Source of the DNA: Pseudoruegeria sp. SHC-113
GTDB taxonomy: Bacteria; Pseudomonadota; Alphaproteobacteria; Rhodobacterales; Rhodobacteraceae
DNA length: 64,000 nucleotides
Assembly: GCF_025376885.1 (NCBI RefSeq)
Contig: NZ_JAHUBR010000001.1
Coordinates: 2,852,001 to 2,916,000 of the forward strand
Reading direction: 5' to 3'
A program made the translations under genes and the position numbers. Of this stretch, positions 1-8,937 are shown one piece after another. Position 1 is the stretch's first letter. Every line of letters begins with the position of its first letter. Below the pieces are notes generated by a model. The model made no database searches and had not been told where the DNA came from. It saw only the letters and a program-made list of their open reading frames with translations.

Positions 1-2
1 CC

Positions 3-407
3 GACATCCTGCATGACGCGGGTGCTTCACTGAACCCGGCGCTCGACATCGGGCAGGTGGAGGGCGGCTTCGTGCAGGGCGCGGGCTGGCTAACCACGGA
101 GGAACTCGTCTGGGACGGCAAGGGCGCTTTGCGCACCCATGCGCCTTCGACCTACAAGATCCCCGCCTGCTCCGATCGCCCGCGCCTGTTCAACGTGGCG
201 CTCTATGAGGGCGAAAACCCGGAAGAGACAATCTACCGCTCCAAGGCCGTGGGCGAGCCGCCGTTCAACCTTGGCATTTCGGTGCTGATGGCGCTGTCGG
301 ATGCCGTGGCCGCCTGCGGCGATGGCAGCCAGTATGTGGCGCTCGATGCCCCGGCCACGCCGGAGCGCCTCCTCATGGCCGTGCGCCGCCAGCAGGGGAT
401 TGCGTGA
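3..407 (+). CDS. xdhB: xanthine dehydrogenase molybdopterin-binding subunit, C-terminal part
   Basis: The window opens inside this gene; the reading frame begins at base 3 and the last 134 residues are visible. The visible stretch has the GQVEGGFVQGAGWLTTEEL and EPPFNLGISVLMAL motifs typical of the C-terminal molybdenum-cofactor domain of XdhB/xanthine oxidase. The enzyme oxidises hypoxanthine and xanthine to urate in the cytoplasm. The stop codon overlaps the start of xdhC by one base, so the two are translationally coupled. The start and the small subunit XdhA must lie to the left of the window. The family assignment is secure; substrate preference is inferred from the XdhC neighbour. Confidence 0.92.
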   Translation, partial: DILHDAGASLNPALDIGQVEGGFVQGAGWLTTEELVWDGKGALRTHAPSTYKIPACSDRPRLFNVALYEGENPEETIYRSKAVGEPPFNLGISVLMALSDAVAACGDGSQYVALDAPATPERLLMAVRRQQGIA

Positions 408-1342
408 TGTTTGACCGCGCCGCCCTTGCCCACCAGATCGCCCGCCACGGGAGTGTGGTGCGCGTGGTGGTGGCGAAGGCGGAAGGCTCCGCCCCGCGCG
501 AGGCTGGCGCGGCCATGATCGTCTGGGAAGGCGGGCAGAGCGGCACCATCGGTGGCGGCGCTTTGGAATATGAGGCCGCCGCCCGCGCCCGCGCGCGCCT
601 CTCTGAGCCCGGCGCGCGCTGGCTGCGCCACGAGCCGCTCGGCCCGGCCCTTGGCCAATGCTGCGGCGGCGCGGTGACGCTGGCCTATGAGGTGTTTGAC
701 GCCGCCACCCTGCCCGACGCCGCGCCGAGCTTCCAGCGCAGTTTTGGCACCGAGCCCTGCCCCGCAAGCCTCACACGCCTCGCCCAGCGCCATGCGGCAA
801 GCGGCGATCCCGTACCCGTCACGCTCTCCGGCCACTGGCTGGCCGAGCCGATGGGCCGCGCCGCCCTGCCCGTCTGGATCTACGGCGGCGGCCATGTGGG
901 CCGCGCTATCGCGGCTGTGCTGGCCCCCTTGCCGGAGTTCGCCCCCACGCTCATCGACATCGACTCCGCGCGCCTGCCCGATCCGCTCCCCGAAGGCACC
1001 GAAAGCCTGATCGCCGCGCATCCCACACGCCTCGTGGCACATGCACCGCAAGAGGCGCAACACCTCGTGCTCACGCACAGCCACGCGCTGGATCTGGAGC
1101 TCTGCCACGCGCTGCTCACGCAAAGCGCCTCCCGCATCGGCCTGATCGGATCGGCCACCAAATGGGCGCGCTTTCGCAAAAGGCTCGCCACCCTCGGCCA
1201 CCCGCAAGCCGCCATAAACTGCATCGAATGCCCCATCGGCGATCCCGCCCTTGGCAAACATCCACAAGCAATTGCGGTCTCCGTTGCCGCTGCGCTATTG
1301 AAGCGCCAAAACCAGCAAAACGCCACGAAGGACGTTGCATGA
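407..1342 (+). CDS. xdhC: xanthine dehydrogenase accessory protein XdhC
   Basis: A 311-residue protein of the XdhC/CoxI family. XdhC binds molybdenum cofactor, promotes its sulfuration and delivers it to XdhB. The N-terminal XdhC domain has GSAPR at residues 27-31 and GGGALE at 49-54. The C-terminal Rossmann-like domain carries WIYGGGHVGRAIA. I chose the ATG at 407, which overlaps the xdhB TGA; a GTG one codon earlier is also open. The stop overlaps the start of the downstream ABC ATPase (ATGA at 1339-1342), which puts purine oxidation and the transporter in one operon. Confidence 0.93.
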   Translation: MFDRAALAHQIARHGSVVRVVVAKAEGSAPREAGAAMIVWEGGQSGTIGGGALEYEAAARARARLSEPGARWLRHEPLGPALGQCCGGAVTLAYEVFDAATLPDAAPSFQRSFGTEPCPASLTRLAQRHAASGDPVPVTLSGHWLAEPMGRAALPVWIYGGGHVGRAIAAVLAPLPEFAPTLIDIDSARLPDPLPEGTESLIAAHPTRLVAHAPQEAQHLVLTHSHALDLELCHALLTQSASRIGLIGSATKWARFRKRLATLGHPQAAINCIECPIGDPALGKHPQAIAVSVAAALLKRQNQQNATKDVA

Positions 1343-2868
1343 CCACAGGGACAGACAGCTACCTGATCGAGATCGACGGGCTCACGAAAGCCTACCCGGG
1401 CGTCGTGGCCAATGACGATGTCTCGTTCAGGATCAAACCCGGCGAGGTGCATGCGCTCCTTGGCGAAAACGGCGCCGGGAAATCGACGCTGGTGAAGATG
1501 ATTTACGGGCTGGTGAAGCCAGACAGCGGCCAGATGCGGCTCAACGGACGCGCCTTCACCCCCGCGGAGCCGCGCGCTGCGCGGGCCTCGGGCGTGGCGA
1601 TGGTGTTTCAGCATTTCTCGCTCTTTGAGGCGCTTACCGTGGCCGAGAACGTGGCCCTTGGCATGGAGAACCCGCCGGGGCAGCGCGCGCTGGCCCAGCG
1701 CATCCGCGAGGTGAGCGAGACCTACGGCCTGCCGCTCGATCCCGACAGGCTGGTGGGCGATCTGTCTGCCGGCGAGCGCCAGCGGGTCGAGATCATCCGC
1801 TGCCTGCTGCAGGATCCGCGCCTGCTGATCATGGACGAGCCCACCAGCGTGCTCACCCCGCAGGAGGTGGACATCCTCTTTGAAACCCTGCGCAAGTTGT
1901 CGGCGGAAGGCACAGCGATCCTCTATATTTCGCACAAGCTCGAAGAGATCCGCACGCTCTGTGATGCGGCCACCATCCTGCGCCTTGGCAAGGTGGTGGG
2001 CGAGTGCATCCCGCGTGAGGTGTCGGCCCGCGACATGGCCGAGATGATGGTGGGCACCAGCCTGCATGTCCCCACGCGCGAAGCCAGCGAAGGCGGCGAG
2101 GTGCTGCTGAAGGTGGCCGGGCTGTCAGTCGCCTCCGCCAACCCTTTCGGCACATCGCTGAAGAACGTGCATTTCGAGGTGCGCGCCGGCGAAGTGCTGG
2201 GCATAGGCGGCGTCGCCGGCAACGGGCAGGACGAGCTGCTCGCCGCCCTCTCCGGCGAAGTCCGCGCCCCGGCGGAAGCCGTCACGGTGAAAGGCCAGCC
2301 CATCGGCCAACTCGGCCCCAATGCCCGCCGCCGCCTCGGCGTGCTGGCCGCGCCGGAGGAACGCCTCGGCCACGCCGCCGCGCCCGACATGAGCTTGACC
2401 GAAAACGCCCTGCTCACCGGCGCGATCCGCGAAGGCCTCGCCACCAGCGGCTTCGTCAACTGGCCCAAGACGCGCGGCTTTGCCGAGCGCATCATCAAGG
2501 ATTTCGACGTGCGCACCCCCGGCCCAGAAAACGCCGCACGGGCGCTTTCCGGCGGCAACCTGCAGAAATTCGTAATCGGCCGGGAAATCCTGCAAAAACC
2601 GCAGGTTCTGGTGGTGAACCAGCCCACATGGGGCGTCGATGCCTCCGCCGCCGCCGCGATCCGGCAGGCGCTGCTGGATCTCGCCGCCGAAGGCGCGGCC
2701 ATCGTGGTGATCAGCCAGGATCTCGACGAGCTGATGGAAATCTCGGACCGTTTCGCCGCGCTCAACGAAGGCCGCCTCACCGCGCCGCGCCCCGCCAAAG
2801 GGCTCACCGTGGACGAGATTGGCCTGATGATGGGCGGCGCCCACGATATGGAGACCGCCCATGTCTGA
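1339..2868 (+). CDS. BMP-type ABC transporter, dual ATP-binding protein
   Basis: A 509-residue ATPase with two fused nucleotide-binding domains, the architecture of simple-sugar and nucleoside (BMP/Bmp-Nup) importers. Domain 1 has Walker A GENGAGKST (about residues 42-50), signature LSAGERQRVE and Walker B LLIMDEPTS. Domain 2 is degenerate as usual for this family: GGVAGNGQDE in place of Walker A, signature LSGGNLQKF and VVNQPTWGVD at Walker B. The open frame continues upstream to 1162, but that part lies inside xdhC; the ATG at 1339 overlapping the xdhC stop is the plausible start. It should energise the two permeases that follow. Linkage to xdhBC suggests a purine or purine-nucleoside substrate (inference). 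Confidence 0.93.
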   Translation: MTTGTDSYLIEIDGLTKAYPGVVANDDVSFRIKPGEVHALLGENGAGKSTLVKMIYGLVKPDSGQMRLNGRAFTPAEPRAARASGVAMVFQHFSLFEALTVAENVALGMENPPGQRALAQRIREVSETYGLPLDPDRLVGDLSAGERQRVEIIRCLLQDPRLLIMDEPTSVLTPQEVDILFETLRKLSAEGTAILYISHKLEEIRTLCDAATILRLGKVVGECIPREVSARDMAEMMVGTSLHVPTREASEGGEVLLKVAGLSVASANPFGTSLKNVHFEVRAGEVLGIGGVAGNGQDELLAALSGEVRAPAEAVTVKGQPIGQLGPNARRRLGVLAAPEERLGHAAAPDMSLTENALLTGAIREGLATSGFVNWPKTRGFAERIIKDFDVRTPGPENAARALSGGNLQKFVIGREILQKPQVLVVNQPTWGVDASAAAAIRQALLDLAAEGAAIVVISQDLDELMEISDRFAALNEGRLTAPRPAKGLTVDEIGLMMGGAHDMETAHV

Positions 2869-2943
2869 GCGCGCGCTCCTTACTTTGTTCCGGAAATATC
2901 CCCGCCGGAGGCATGAAACTCTATTCCCTTCGGAGGCCACCCT

Positions 2944-4029
2944 GTGATCCGGCTCGAAAAACGCCCCAGCCCGTCCAAGGCCTGGACCTACGTCACCCCG
3001 CTGCTCGCGGTGCTGCTCACCATGATCGCGGGCGGCATCCTTTTTGCCATCCTCGGCAAGGATCCGTTTGAGTCGATCCGCACGATCTTCTGGGATCCGC
3101 TCTTCAACGCGCAGTTCGCAAGCTACTCCCGCCCGCAGCTTCTAGTGAAGGCCGGGCCGCTGATCCTGATCGCCATCGGGCTGTCGCTCGGCTTTCGCGC
3201 CGGGATCTGGAATATTGGCGCGGAAGGGCAATACATCATCGGCGCGATCTGCGGCGCGGCGCTTGGCCTTGCCTTCTACCCGACGGAAAACCGGCTGATC
3301 TTCCCGGCCATGGTGCTGGCCGGAGCCCTTGGCGGCTGGGCCTGGGCGATGATCCCGGCGGTGCTGAAAACCCACTTCCGCACCAATGAGATCCTTGTCT
3401 CGCTGCTGCTCGTCTACGTGGCCGAACAGCTTCTCGCCTCCATGGCGCTGGGGCTCCTGCGCAACCCCGACGGCGGCGGCTTCCCCGGCAGCCGCAACTT
3501 CCGCAGCTTCCCCGCCGCCTCCAACCCGGAGCTTTTCGAGGGCACCGGGATGCACTGGGGCGTCGTGGCGGCCTTCATCGCGGTGATCTTCGCCTATGTG
3601 CTGCTGAGCCGCCATATGCTCGGCTTCCAGATCCGTGTCACCGGCCAGAGCCCGCGCGCCGCGCGCTTCTCCGGCGTGTCGCCCACGCGGCTGATCCTGA
3701 TCTGCATGGGTATCTCCGGCGCGCTTGCCGGTATGGCGGGGATGTTCGAAGTCACCGGACCTGCCGGGCAGATCAGCATCGATTTCAACGTGGGCTACGG
3801 CTTCACCGCGATCATCGTCGCCTTCCTTGGCCGCCTGCACCCGATCGGCATCCTGCTCGCAGGGCTTTTGATGGCGCTCACCTATATCGGGGGCGAACTG
3901 GCCCAGCTCATGCTCGGCCTGCCCGCCGCCGCGATCCAGCTCTTTCAGGGGATGCTCCTGTTCTTCCTGCTCGCGGTGGATGTTCTGACGAACTTCCGCA
4001 TCCGCCTTGCCAAACCGGAGGCCGCGTAA
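2944..4029 (+). CDS. BMP-type ABC transporter permease 1
   Basis: A 361-residue inner-membrane permease of the branched-chain/nucleoside type (BPD_transp_2). It has many hydrophobic segments and the GFRAGIWNIGAEGQYIIGAI motif that these permeases carry near the first cytoplasmic loop. The GTG at 2944 follows GGAGG at 2932-2936 with 7-base spacing. A 75-base gap separates it from the ATPase, while its stop overlaps the next permease start by one base. It should pair with the next permease to form the translocation pore. Confidence 0.92.
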   Translation: MIRLEKRPSPSKAWTYVTPLLAVLLTMIAGGILFAILGKDPFESIRTIFWDPLFNAQFASYSRPQLLVKAGPLILIAIGLSLGFRAGIWNIGAEGQYIIGAICGAALGLAFYPTENRLIFPAMVLAGALGGWAWAMIPAVLKTHFRTNEILVSLLLVYVAEQLLASMALGLLRNPDGGGFPGSRNFRSFPAASNPELFEGTGMHWGVVAAFIAVIFAYVLLSRHMLGFQIRVTGQSPRAARFSGVSPTRLILICMGISGALAGMAGMFEVTGPAGQISIDFNVGYGFTAIIVAFLGRLHPIGILLAGLLMALTYIGGELAQLMLGLPAAAIQLFQGMLLFFLLAVDVLTNFRIRLAKPEAA

Positions 4030-4961
4030 TGGACCTGTCCGCCATCAACCCGCTCGTGCTGCTCGCCTCGCTCATGGTCGCGGCCACACCCATCCTGCTG
4101 GCCGCAATTGGCGAGCTTGTCGTGGAGAAAGCCGGGGTGCTGAACCTCGGCGTCGAAGGCATGATGATCACCGGCGCGATCTGCGGCTTCGCCATCGCGG
4201 TGGAAAGCGGCAGCCCCCTGCTCGGCTTTCTCTGCGCCGCGCTTGGCGGCGCGCTGCTCTCGCTGATCTTCGCCTTCCTCACGCAGTATCTGCTCTCAAA
4301 CCAGGTCGCCACCGGGCTTGCGCTCACGCTTTTCGGCCTCGGGCTCTCCTCGCTTCTGGGCCAGAGCTATGTGGGCATCAAACCCCCGGCAACCAACAAG
4401 CTCAACATCCCCCTGCTGTCCGACATCCCGGTGCTCGGTCAGGTGCTCTTCTCCCATGACCTGATGGTCTACGTCAGCCTCGCCATCGTGGCGGGCGTCT
4501 GGGCGCTGCTGAAGTACAGCCGCCTTGGGCTCGTGCTGCGCGCGGTGGGCGAAAACCACGACGCCGCCCATGCGCTCGGCTACAAGGTGATCCGCATCCG
4601 CATGGCCGCCATCGCCTTCGGCGGCGCCTGCGCGGGGCTGGGCGGGGCCTACCTGAGCCTAGTGCGTGTACCGCAATGGACGGAAGGCATGACGGCCGGC
4701 GCGGGCTGGATCGCGCTTGCCATCGTGGTCTTTGCCAGCTGGAAGCCGTGGCGCGTTTTGCTGGGTGCCTATCTTTTCGGCGGCGTCACCGTGCTGCAAC
4801 TCAATCTGCAGGCCGCCGGCCTCGCGATCCCTGTCGAATACTTGTCCATGAGCCCGTATCTGATAACGATCCTCGTGCTTGTGATCATGTCTTCGGGCAA
4901 GGGGCGCGCGGCGCTGAATGCGCCGGCGGCGCTCGGGCGTGTCTTCCACGCGTCCTCTTAA
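4029..4961 (+). CDS. BMP-type ABC transporter permease 2
   Basis: A 310-residue hydrophobic permease of the same family as its neighbour. It has the diagnostic VEKAGVLNLGVEGMMITGAI stretch near residues 33-52 and later VGENHDAAHALGYKV, the loop that contacts the ATPase. It starts at the ATG overlapping the TAA of permease 1. It completes the membrane part of the importer whose binding protein is encoded next. Confidence 0.92.
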   Translation: MDLSAINPLVLLASLMVAATPILLAAIGELVVEKAGVLNLGVEGMMITGAICGFAIAVESGSPLLGFLCAALGGALLSLIFAFLTQYLLSNQVATGLALTLFGLGLSSLLGQSYVGIKPPATNKLNIPLLSDIPVLGQVLFSHDLMVYVSLAIVAGVWALLKYSRLGLVLRAVGENHDAAHALGYKVIRIRMAAIAFGGACAGLGGAYLSLVRVPQWTEGMTAGAGWIALAIVVFASWKPWRVLLGAYLFGGVTVLQLNLQAAGLAIPVEYLSMSPYLITILVLVIMSSGKGRAALNAPAALGRVFHASS

Positions 4962-5032
4962 CCGGATAAACACATCCTTATGCGATCTGCTCGCCAACAC
5001 ATGAAAAAAGACTCAACAAGGAGAGACATTCA

Positions 5033-6106
5033 ATGAAACTCACCCACCTGCTTGCCGGGGCTGCCATGGCCATCGGTCTGGCCAGCACCGCCGTGGCCGA
5101 AGACAAGGTCAAGGCCGGCTTCATCTACGTGGGCCCCGTCGGCGACGGCGGCTGGACCTACGAGCACGATCAGGGCCGCAAGGCCGTGGAAGAAGCGCTC
5201 GGCGACAAGGTCGAGACGATCTATCAGGAAAGCGTGCCGGAAGGCGCTGACGCCGAACGCGCGATCACTCAGATGGCGCTCTCTGGCGCAGACATCATCT
5301 TCACCACCTCCTTCGGCTACATGGATCCGACGATCGCCGTGGCCGAGAAATTCCCGGATGTGAAGTTCGAGCACGCCACCGGCTACAAGCGCGCCGACAA
5401 CGTGTCGATCTACTCCGCCCGCTTCTATGAGGGCCGCGCCATCCAGGGCCACATCGCTGGAAAGATGACGAAGACGAACAAGATCGGCTACATCGCATCC
5501 TTTCCGATCCCGGAAGTGATCCGCGGCATCAACTCGGCCTATATCCACGCCAAGAAGGTGAACCCGGACGTCGAGTTCTCCATCATCTGGGCCTACACCT
5601 GGTTTGACCCGGCCAAGGAAGCCGACGCCGCCACCGCTCTGATCGAGCAGGGCGCGGACGTGATCCTGCAGCACACCGACTCCACCGCGCCGCAGGCGGC
5701 CGCTGAAAAAGCCGGTGGCGTGATCACCTTCGGTCAGGCCTCTGACATGGGCGAATACGCCCCGCTGCCGCGCGTCTCTTCCATCATCGACAACTGGGGC
5801 CCCTACTACGTGGCCCGCGTTCAGGCCGTGCTGGATGGCACCTGGGAAAGCACCGACACCTGGGACGGCATCGGCCCGGGCATGGTCGGCATCGGTGAAA
5901 TCTCCGACGCCGTTCCGGCCGACGTGAAAGCCGAAGCGCTCGCCATGAAAGACGCGATCGCGGCTGGCGAATACCACCCGTTCACAGGCCCGCTGAAGAA
6001 GCAGGACGGCTCCGACTGGCTGGCCGAAGGCGAAGTGGCTGACGATGGCACGCTGCTCGGCATGAACTTCTACGTGGAAGGCATCACCGCCGAGATCCCG
6101 AACTGA
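5033..6106 (+). CDS. BMP family ABC transporter substrate-binding protein
   Basis: A 357-residue periplasmic binding protein of the BMP/PnrA family, which in characterised members binds purine nucleosides. It has a Sec signal peptide of about 22 residues ending AVA-ED and no lipobox cysteine, so it is probably soluble. Family motifs include FIYVGPVGDGGWTYEHDQGR, close to the mature N terminus, and FTTSFGYMDP. A clear AAGGAGAG ribosome binding site precedes the ATG. It is the last gene of the xdh-linked transporter operon and is followed by a strong terminator. The purine substrate is inferred from family and context. Confidence 0.94.
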   Translation: MKLTHLLAGAAMAIGLASTAVAEDKVKAGFIYVGPVGDGGWTYEHDQGRKAVEEALGDKVETIYQESVPEGADAERAITQMALSGADIIFTTSFGYMDPTIAVAEKFPDVKFEHATGYKRADNVSIYSARFYEGRAIQGHIAGKMTKTNKIGYIASFPIPEVIRGINSAYIHAKKVNPDVEFSIIWAYTWFDPAKEADAATALIEQGADVILQHTDSTAPQAAAEKAGGVITFGQASDMGEYAPLPRVSSIIDNWGPYYVARVQAVLDGTWESTDTWDGIGPGMVGIGEISDAVPADVKAEALAMKDAIAAGEYHPFTGPLKKQDGSDWLAEGEVADDGTLLGMNFYVEGITAEIPN

Positions 6107-6129
6107 TCGGATCGACACGACAGACAGAA

Positions 6130-6160
6130 GGGCGCGGCTTCGGCTGCGCCCTTTTTCTTT
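6130..6160 (+). terminator. Rho-independent terminator of the xdh/BMP transporter operon
   Basis: A 9-bp stem (GGGCGCGGC pairing with GCTGCGCCC, one G-U pair) is closed by a UUCG tetraloop and followed by CTTTTTCTTTT. It lies 24 bases after the stop of the binding-protein gene. Confidence 0.9.
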
Positions 6161-6227
6161 TGTCCAGAGGATCAGAACGCCGGACCTATCGCACCTTAAA
6201 AGGTCCACATTCATCCTGAGGGCTGTG

Positions 6228-6295
6228 CCTGCCTGGGCGGGCGCGAATGCGCCTGCCGAGGGGCAGGCAGGCGCAGCCCGGCGGTGCCGGGCAAG
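6228..6295 (+). repeat. REP-like palindromic element, copy 1
   Basis: Arms GCGCCTGCC (6249-6257) and GGCAGGCGC (6266-6274) are followed by a second hairpin, GCCCGGC (6276-6282) with GCCGGGC (6286-6292), then AAG. A further upstream arm (GGGCGGGCGC at about 6236-6244) can pair alternatively with GCGCCTGCC. The same two-hairpin layout recurs at 13392-13477, 21601-21685 and 25126-25190 (last copy inverted). This copy fills most of the 250-base gap between the transporter operon and the DUF1993 gene. Confidence 0.8.
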
Positions 6296-6356
6296 AAAGA
6301 GCATTGAACATCAACACCCGCTTGCCCGACCTCTGCCGCCCTTCTAGGCTCCGCAC

Positions 6357-6875
6357 ATGCCTGCTGATCTCTATGCCGCCTCTGTTCCCGTCTACGCTCG
6401 CTTTGTGGCCCGCATCCCCGCCCTGCTGGCCTACGACGGCGCGCCGGACGCGCTCACTTTCCGCCTTATGCCCGGCATGCTTTCGGCGGGCGAGAACCTG
6501 CACACGGCACAGGGCTACGTACCCCGCGCTCTGACACCGCTCACCGGAACACAAGCGCCCGACCTGCCCGAAGGCCCGCATGACGCCGCAACGCTCCTGC
6601 ACCGCAGCGCCCTGCTCGGAGATTGGCTCGCCACCCTCACCCCGCAGGACTTCGTCAACGCCGCCCAAACCCGCGTGACCCACCGCGCCGGTGAGGCCGA
6701 TCTCACCCAAAGCGGCGATACCTTCCTGCTGCACTACGCCCTGCCGAATTTCTTCTTCCACCTCGTCGCCGGCTATGCGGGCCTGCGTGCCGCCGGGGTG
6801 CCGCTGTCCAAAGGCGATTTCGACGGCTTCCACAGCTACCCGCCCGGCTTCGCCTTCCAAGGCACCGGGATCTGA
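6357..6875 (+). CDS. DUF1993 family protein
   Basis: A 172-residue protein recognisable as DUF1993, a DinB-like helical-bundle family of unknown function. It begins MPADLYAASVPVYARFV and has the C-terminal HYALPNFFFHLVAGYAGLRA and LSKGDFDGFHSYPP motifs shared by the family. There is no signal peptide, so it is probably cytoplasmic. Its neighbour 41 bases downstream, an aldo/keto reductase, is on the same strand. No function can be assigned from the sequence. Confidence 0.85.
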   Translation: MPADLYAASVPVYARFVARIPALLAYDGAPDALTFRLMPGMLSAGENLHTAQGYVPRALTPLTGTQAPDLPEGPHDAATLLHRSALLGDWLATLTPQDFVNAAQTRVTHRAGEADLTQSGDTFLLHYALPNFFFHLVAGYAGLRAAGVPLSKGDFDGFHSYPPGFAFQGTGI

Positions 6876-6916
6876 TCCCCCTTCCCAAGCGCGGCCTGCT
6901 CTGCCACCAATACCGC

Positions 6917-7855
6917 ATGACACAGCCAGCCCTCTCCCCGCTCTCCGGCGCGCCGCTTTCGGCGCTTTGCTTCGGTGCCATGCAGTTTGGCGGCACCGCC
7001 GATGCAACGGCCTGCGCCCAGATGTTCGCCGCCTGCCGCGCGGCGGGCGTGAACTTCTTCGACACCGCCCACGGCTATACCGAAGGGCGCTCCGAAACGA
7101 TCCTCGGGCAACTGGCCAAGGCCGAGCGCGAGGATCTGCTGATCGCCAGCAAGGTCGGATACGTGGGCGGCTGCGATCGCGCCACGCTGCTGGCGCAGTT
7201 CGACATCTCGCGCCAGCGGCTCGACATGGACATGGTGGATCTGCTCTACCTGCACCGGTTTGACGATGGCACACCCCTTGAAGAGACTTTCGAGGTCATG
7301 GCCGGGCTGCAGGCCGAGGGCAAGATCCGCTACATTGGCGTGTCGAACTACGCCGCGTGGCAGGTGATGAAGGCGCAGGCGATCGCCGCGCGCCTTGGCA
7401 CGCGGATCGACATCATCCAGCCGATGTACAACCTCGTGAAACGGCAGGCCGAGGTGGAGCTTCTGCCGATGTGCGAAAGCGAATCCATCGCCTGCGCGCC
7501 CTATTCGCCACTGGGCGGCGGGCTGCTGACGGGCAAATACGCGCAAGGGGTCGGGGGTCGGCTGGTCGCTGACGAGCGCTATGCCGAACGCTACGCCCCG
7601 AAATGGATGCACGAGGCCGCGCAAGGGCTGTCCACGCTGGCGCAGGAGGTGGGGGTTTCCGCCATCAGCCTCGCCGTGGCTTGGGTCGCGCGGCATGCGG
7701 GCGTCACCGCGCCGATCATCTCGGCCCGCTCCGCAGAGCAGCTCGCCCCCTCGCTCGCCGCGCAGGAGGTGACGCTGGACGACTCGCTCTATGCACAGCT
7801 TTCCGCGCTCACCCCCACCCCGCCCCCGGCGACGGACCGGCTCGAGGAGGCATGA
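6917..7855 (+). CDS. aldo/keto reductase
   Basis: A 312-residue NAD(P)H-dependent oxidoreductase with a TIM-barrel fold. The catalytic tetrad is visible: Asp and Tyr in FFDTAHGYTEGRSE, Lys in LLIASKVGY and His in LLYLHRFDDG. The stretch YIGVSNYAAW is also typical. The length matches the family. Its stop overlaps the next start (ATGA at 7852-7855), so it is coupled to the FAD oxidoreductase. The substrate cannot be read from the sequence. Confidence 0.93.
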   Translation: MTQPALSPLSGAPLSALCFGAMQFGGTADATACAQMFAACRAAGVNFFDTAHGYTEGRSETILGQLAKAEREDLLIASKVGYVGGCDRATLLAQFDISRQRLDMDMVDLLYLHRFDDGTPLEETFEVMAGLQAEGKIRYIGVSNYAAWQVMKAQAIAARLGTRIDIIQPMYNLVKRQAEVELLPMCESESIACAPYSPLGGGLLTGKYAQGVGGRLVADERYAERYAPKWMHEAAQGLSTLAQEVGVSAISLAVAWVARHAGVTAPIISARSAEQLAPSLAAQEVTLDDSLYAQLSALTPTPPPATDRLEEA

Positions 7856-8937
7856 GCGACATACTTGTTATTGGCGGCGGCATCGCGGGGCTCGCTTCCG
7901 CCGCGCGGCTCTCTCACCTCGGGCGCGTGATGCTGCTGGAGCGCGAAACGGCGCTCGGCTACCATGCCTCCGGGCGCTCCGCCGCGATGTTCGAGGAAAC
8001 CTACGGCCTGCCCACCACCATCGCGCTCAATCAGGCCAGCCGCGCCTATCACGCCGAGGCCAACGGCGGTGTGCTTTCACCGCGCGGGCTGATGCTGGTT
8101 GCTCGCGCGGGCGAAGAGGCCGCCTTCGAGGCCGACCTCCAGACCATGCAGATGGACGCGCTCTCGCCTTCCGAGGCCGCCGCGATGATCCCCATTCTAG
8201 ATCTCGGCGTGATCACGCAAGCAGGCTATCGCGCCTACGCCTGGGACATCGACACCGACCGCCTGATGCAGAATTTCGCCCGCGAACTGCGCGCCAATGG
8301 CGGAGAGATCCACACCGGGGCGGAGGTTACATCCATCCGGCGCGACGGTGGCACATGGCATATAACCACCACCGATGAACGCACGTTTAGCGCACAGATC
8401 CTCGTAAATGCCGCCGGGGCCTGGGTCGATCAGATCGCCGCCCTTGCAGGCGTGGCACCCGTCGGCATCACCCCCCTGCGCCGCTCCATGGCGCGCCTGC
8501 CTGCCCCCGATGGCCATGACGTGGCGCACTGGCCGATGCTCTTTGGCCCCGGCGAAACGTGGTATGCCAAGCCCGATGCAGGCGCGCTGATCGTCTCCCC
8601 CGCCGACGAAGAACCTACCCCGCCGATGGACGCCTGGGCCGACGACATGGTGCTGGCCGAAGGGCTCGCGCGCTTTGAGGCACATGTCACCCTGCCCGTC
8701 ACCCGGCTTCTGGCCAATTGGGCCGGCCTGCGCAGCTTCGCGCCCGACAGGCAGTTGGTGATCGGTGAGGACCCGGCCGCGCCGGGCTTCTTCTGGTGCG
8801 CCGGGCAAGGCGGCTACGGCTTCCAGACGGCCCCTGCCTATAGCGCCCTGCTGGCTGATCTCGTCGCCGGACGCGTGCCCGAAGTCGGCGCCGATCTGGC
8901 CGCTGCCCTCTCCCCCAACCGCTTCGGAGGTGCCTGA
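7852..8937 (+). CDS. FAD-dependent oxidoreductase (D-amino acid dehydrogenase/glycine oxidase-like)
   Basis: A 361-residue DAO-family flavoenzyme. The dinucleotide-binding motif VIGGGIAGLASAARL starts at residue 6, ALGYHASGRSAAMFEE follows as in D-arginine dehydrogenase-like enzymes, and the C-terminal FWCAGQGGYGFQTAPAYSAL closes the FAD site. It probably oxidises a D-amino acid or another secondary amine. The open frame runs back to 7603 inside the reductase gene, but the ATG at 7852 gives the coupled overlap and the correct N terminus. The stop overlaps the next start by one base (8937). Confidence 0.9.
   Translation: MSDILVIGGGIAGLASAARLSHLGRVMLLERETALGYHASGRSAAMFEETYGLPTTIALNQASRAYHAEANGGVLSPRGLMLVARAGEEAAFEADLQTMQMDALSPSEAAAMIPILDLGVITQAGYRAYAWDIDTDRLMQNFARELRANGGEIHTGAEVTSIRRDGGTWHITTTDERTFSAQILVNAAGAWVDQIAALAGVAPVGITPLRRSMARLPAPDGHDVAHWPMLFGPGETWYAKPDAGALIVSPADEEPTPPMDAWADDMVLAEGLARFEAHVTLPVTRLLANWAGLRSFAPDRQLVIGEDPAAPGFFWCAGQGGYGFQTAPAYSALLADLVAGRVPEVGADLAAALSPNRFGGA

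Noticed and set aside
1162-1338. N-terminal extension of the first BMP ATPase
   Set aside because: It overlaps the C terminus of xdhC in another frame and has no resemblance to ATPases. The overlap start at 1339 fits the family.
5030-6304. A 424-residue minus-strand frame covering the BMP binding-protein gene
   Set aside because: It is an antisense shadow typical of high-GC genes, rich in His and Arg with no recognisable domain.
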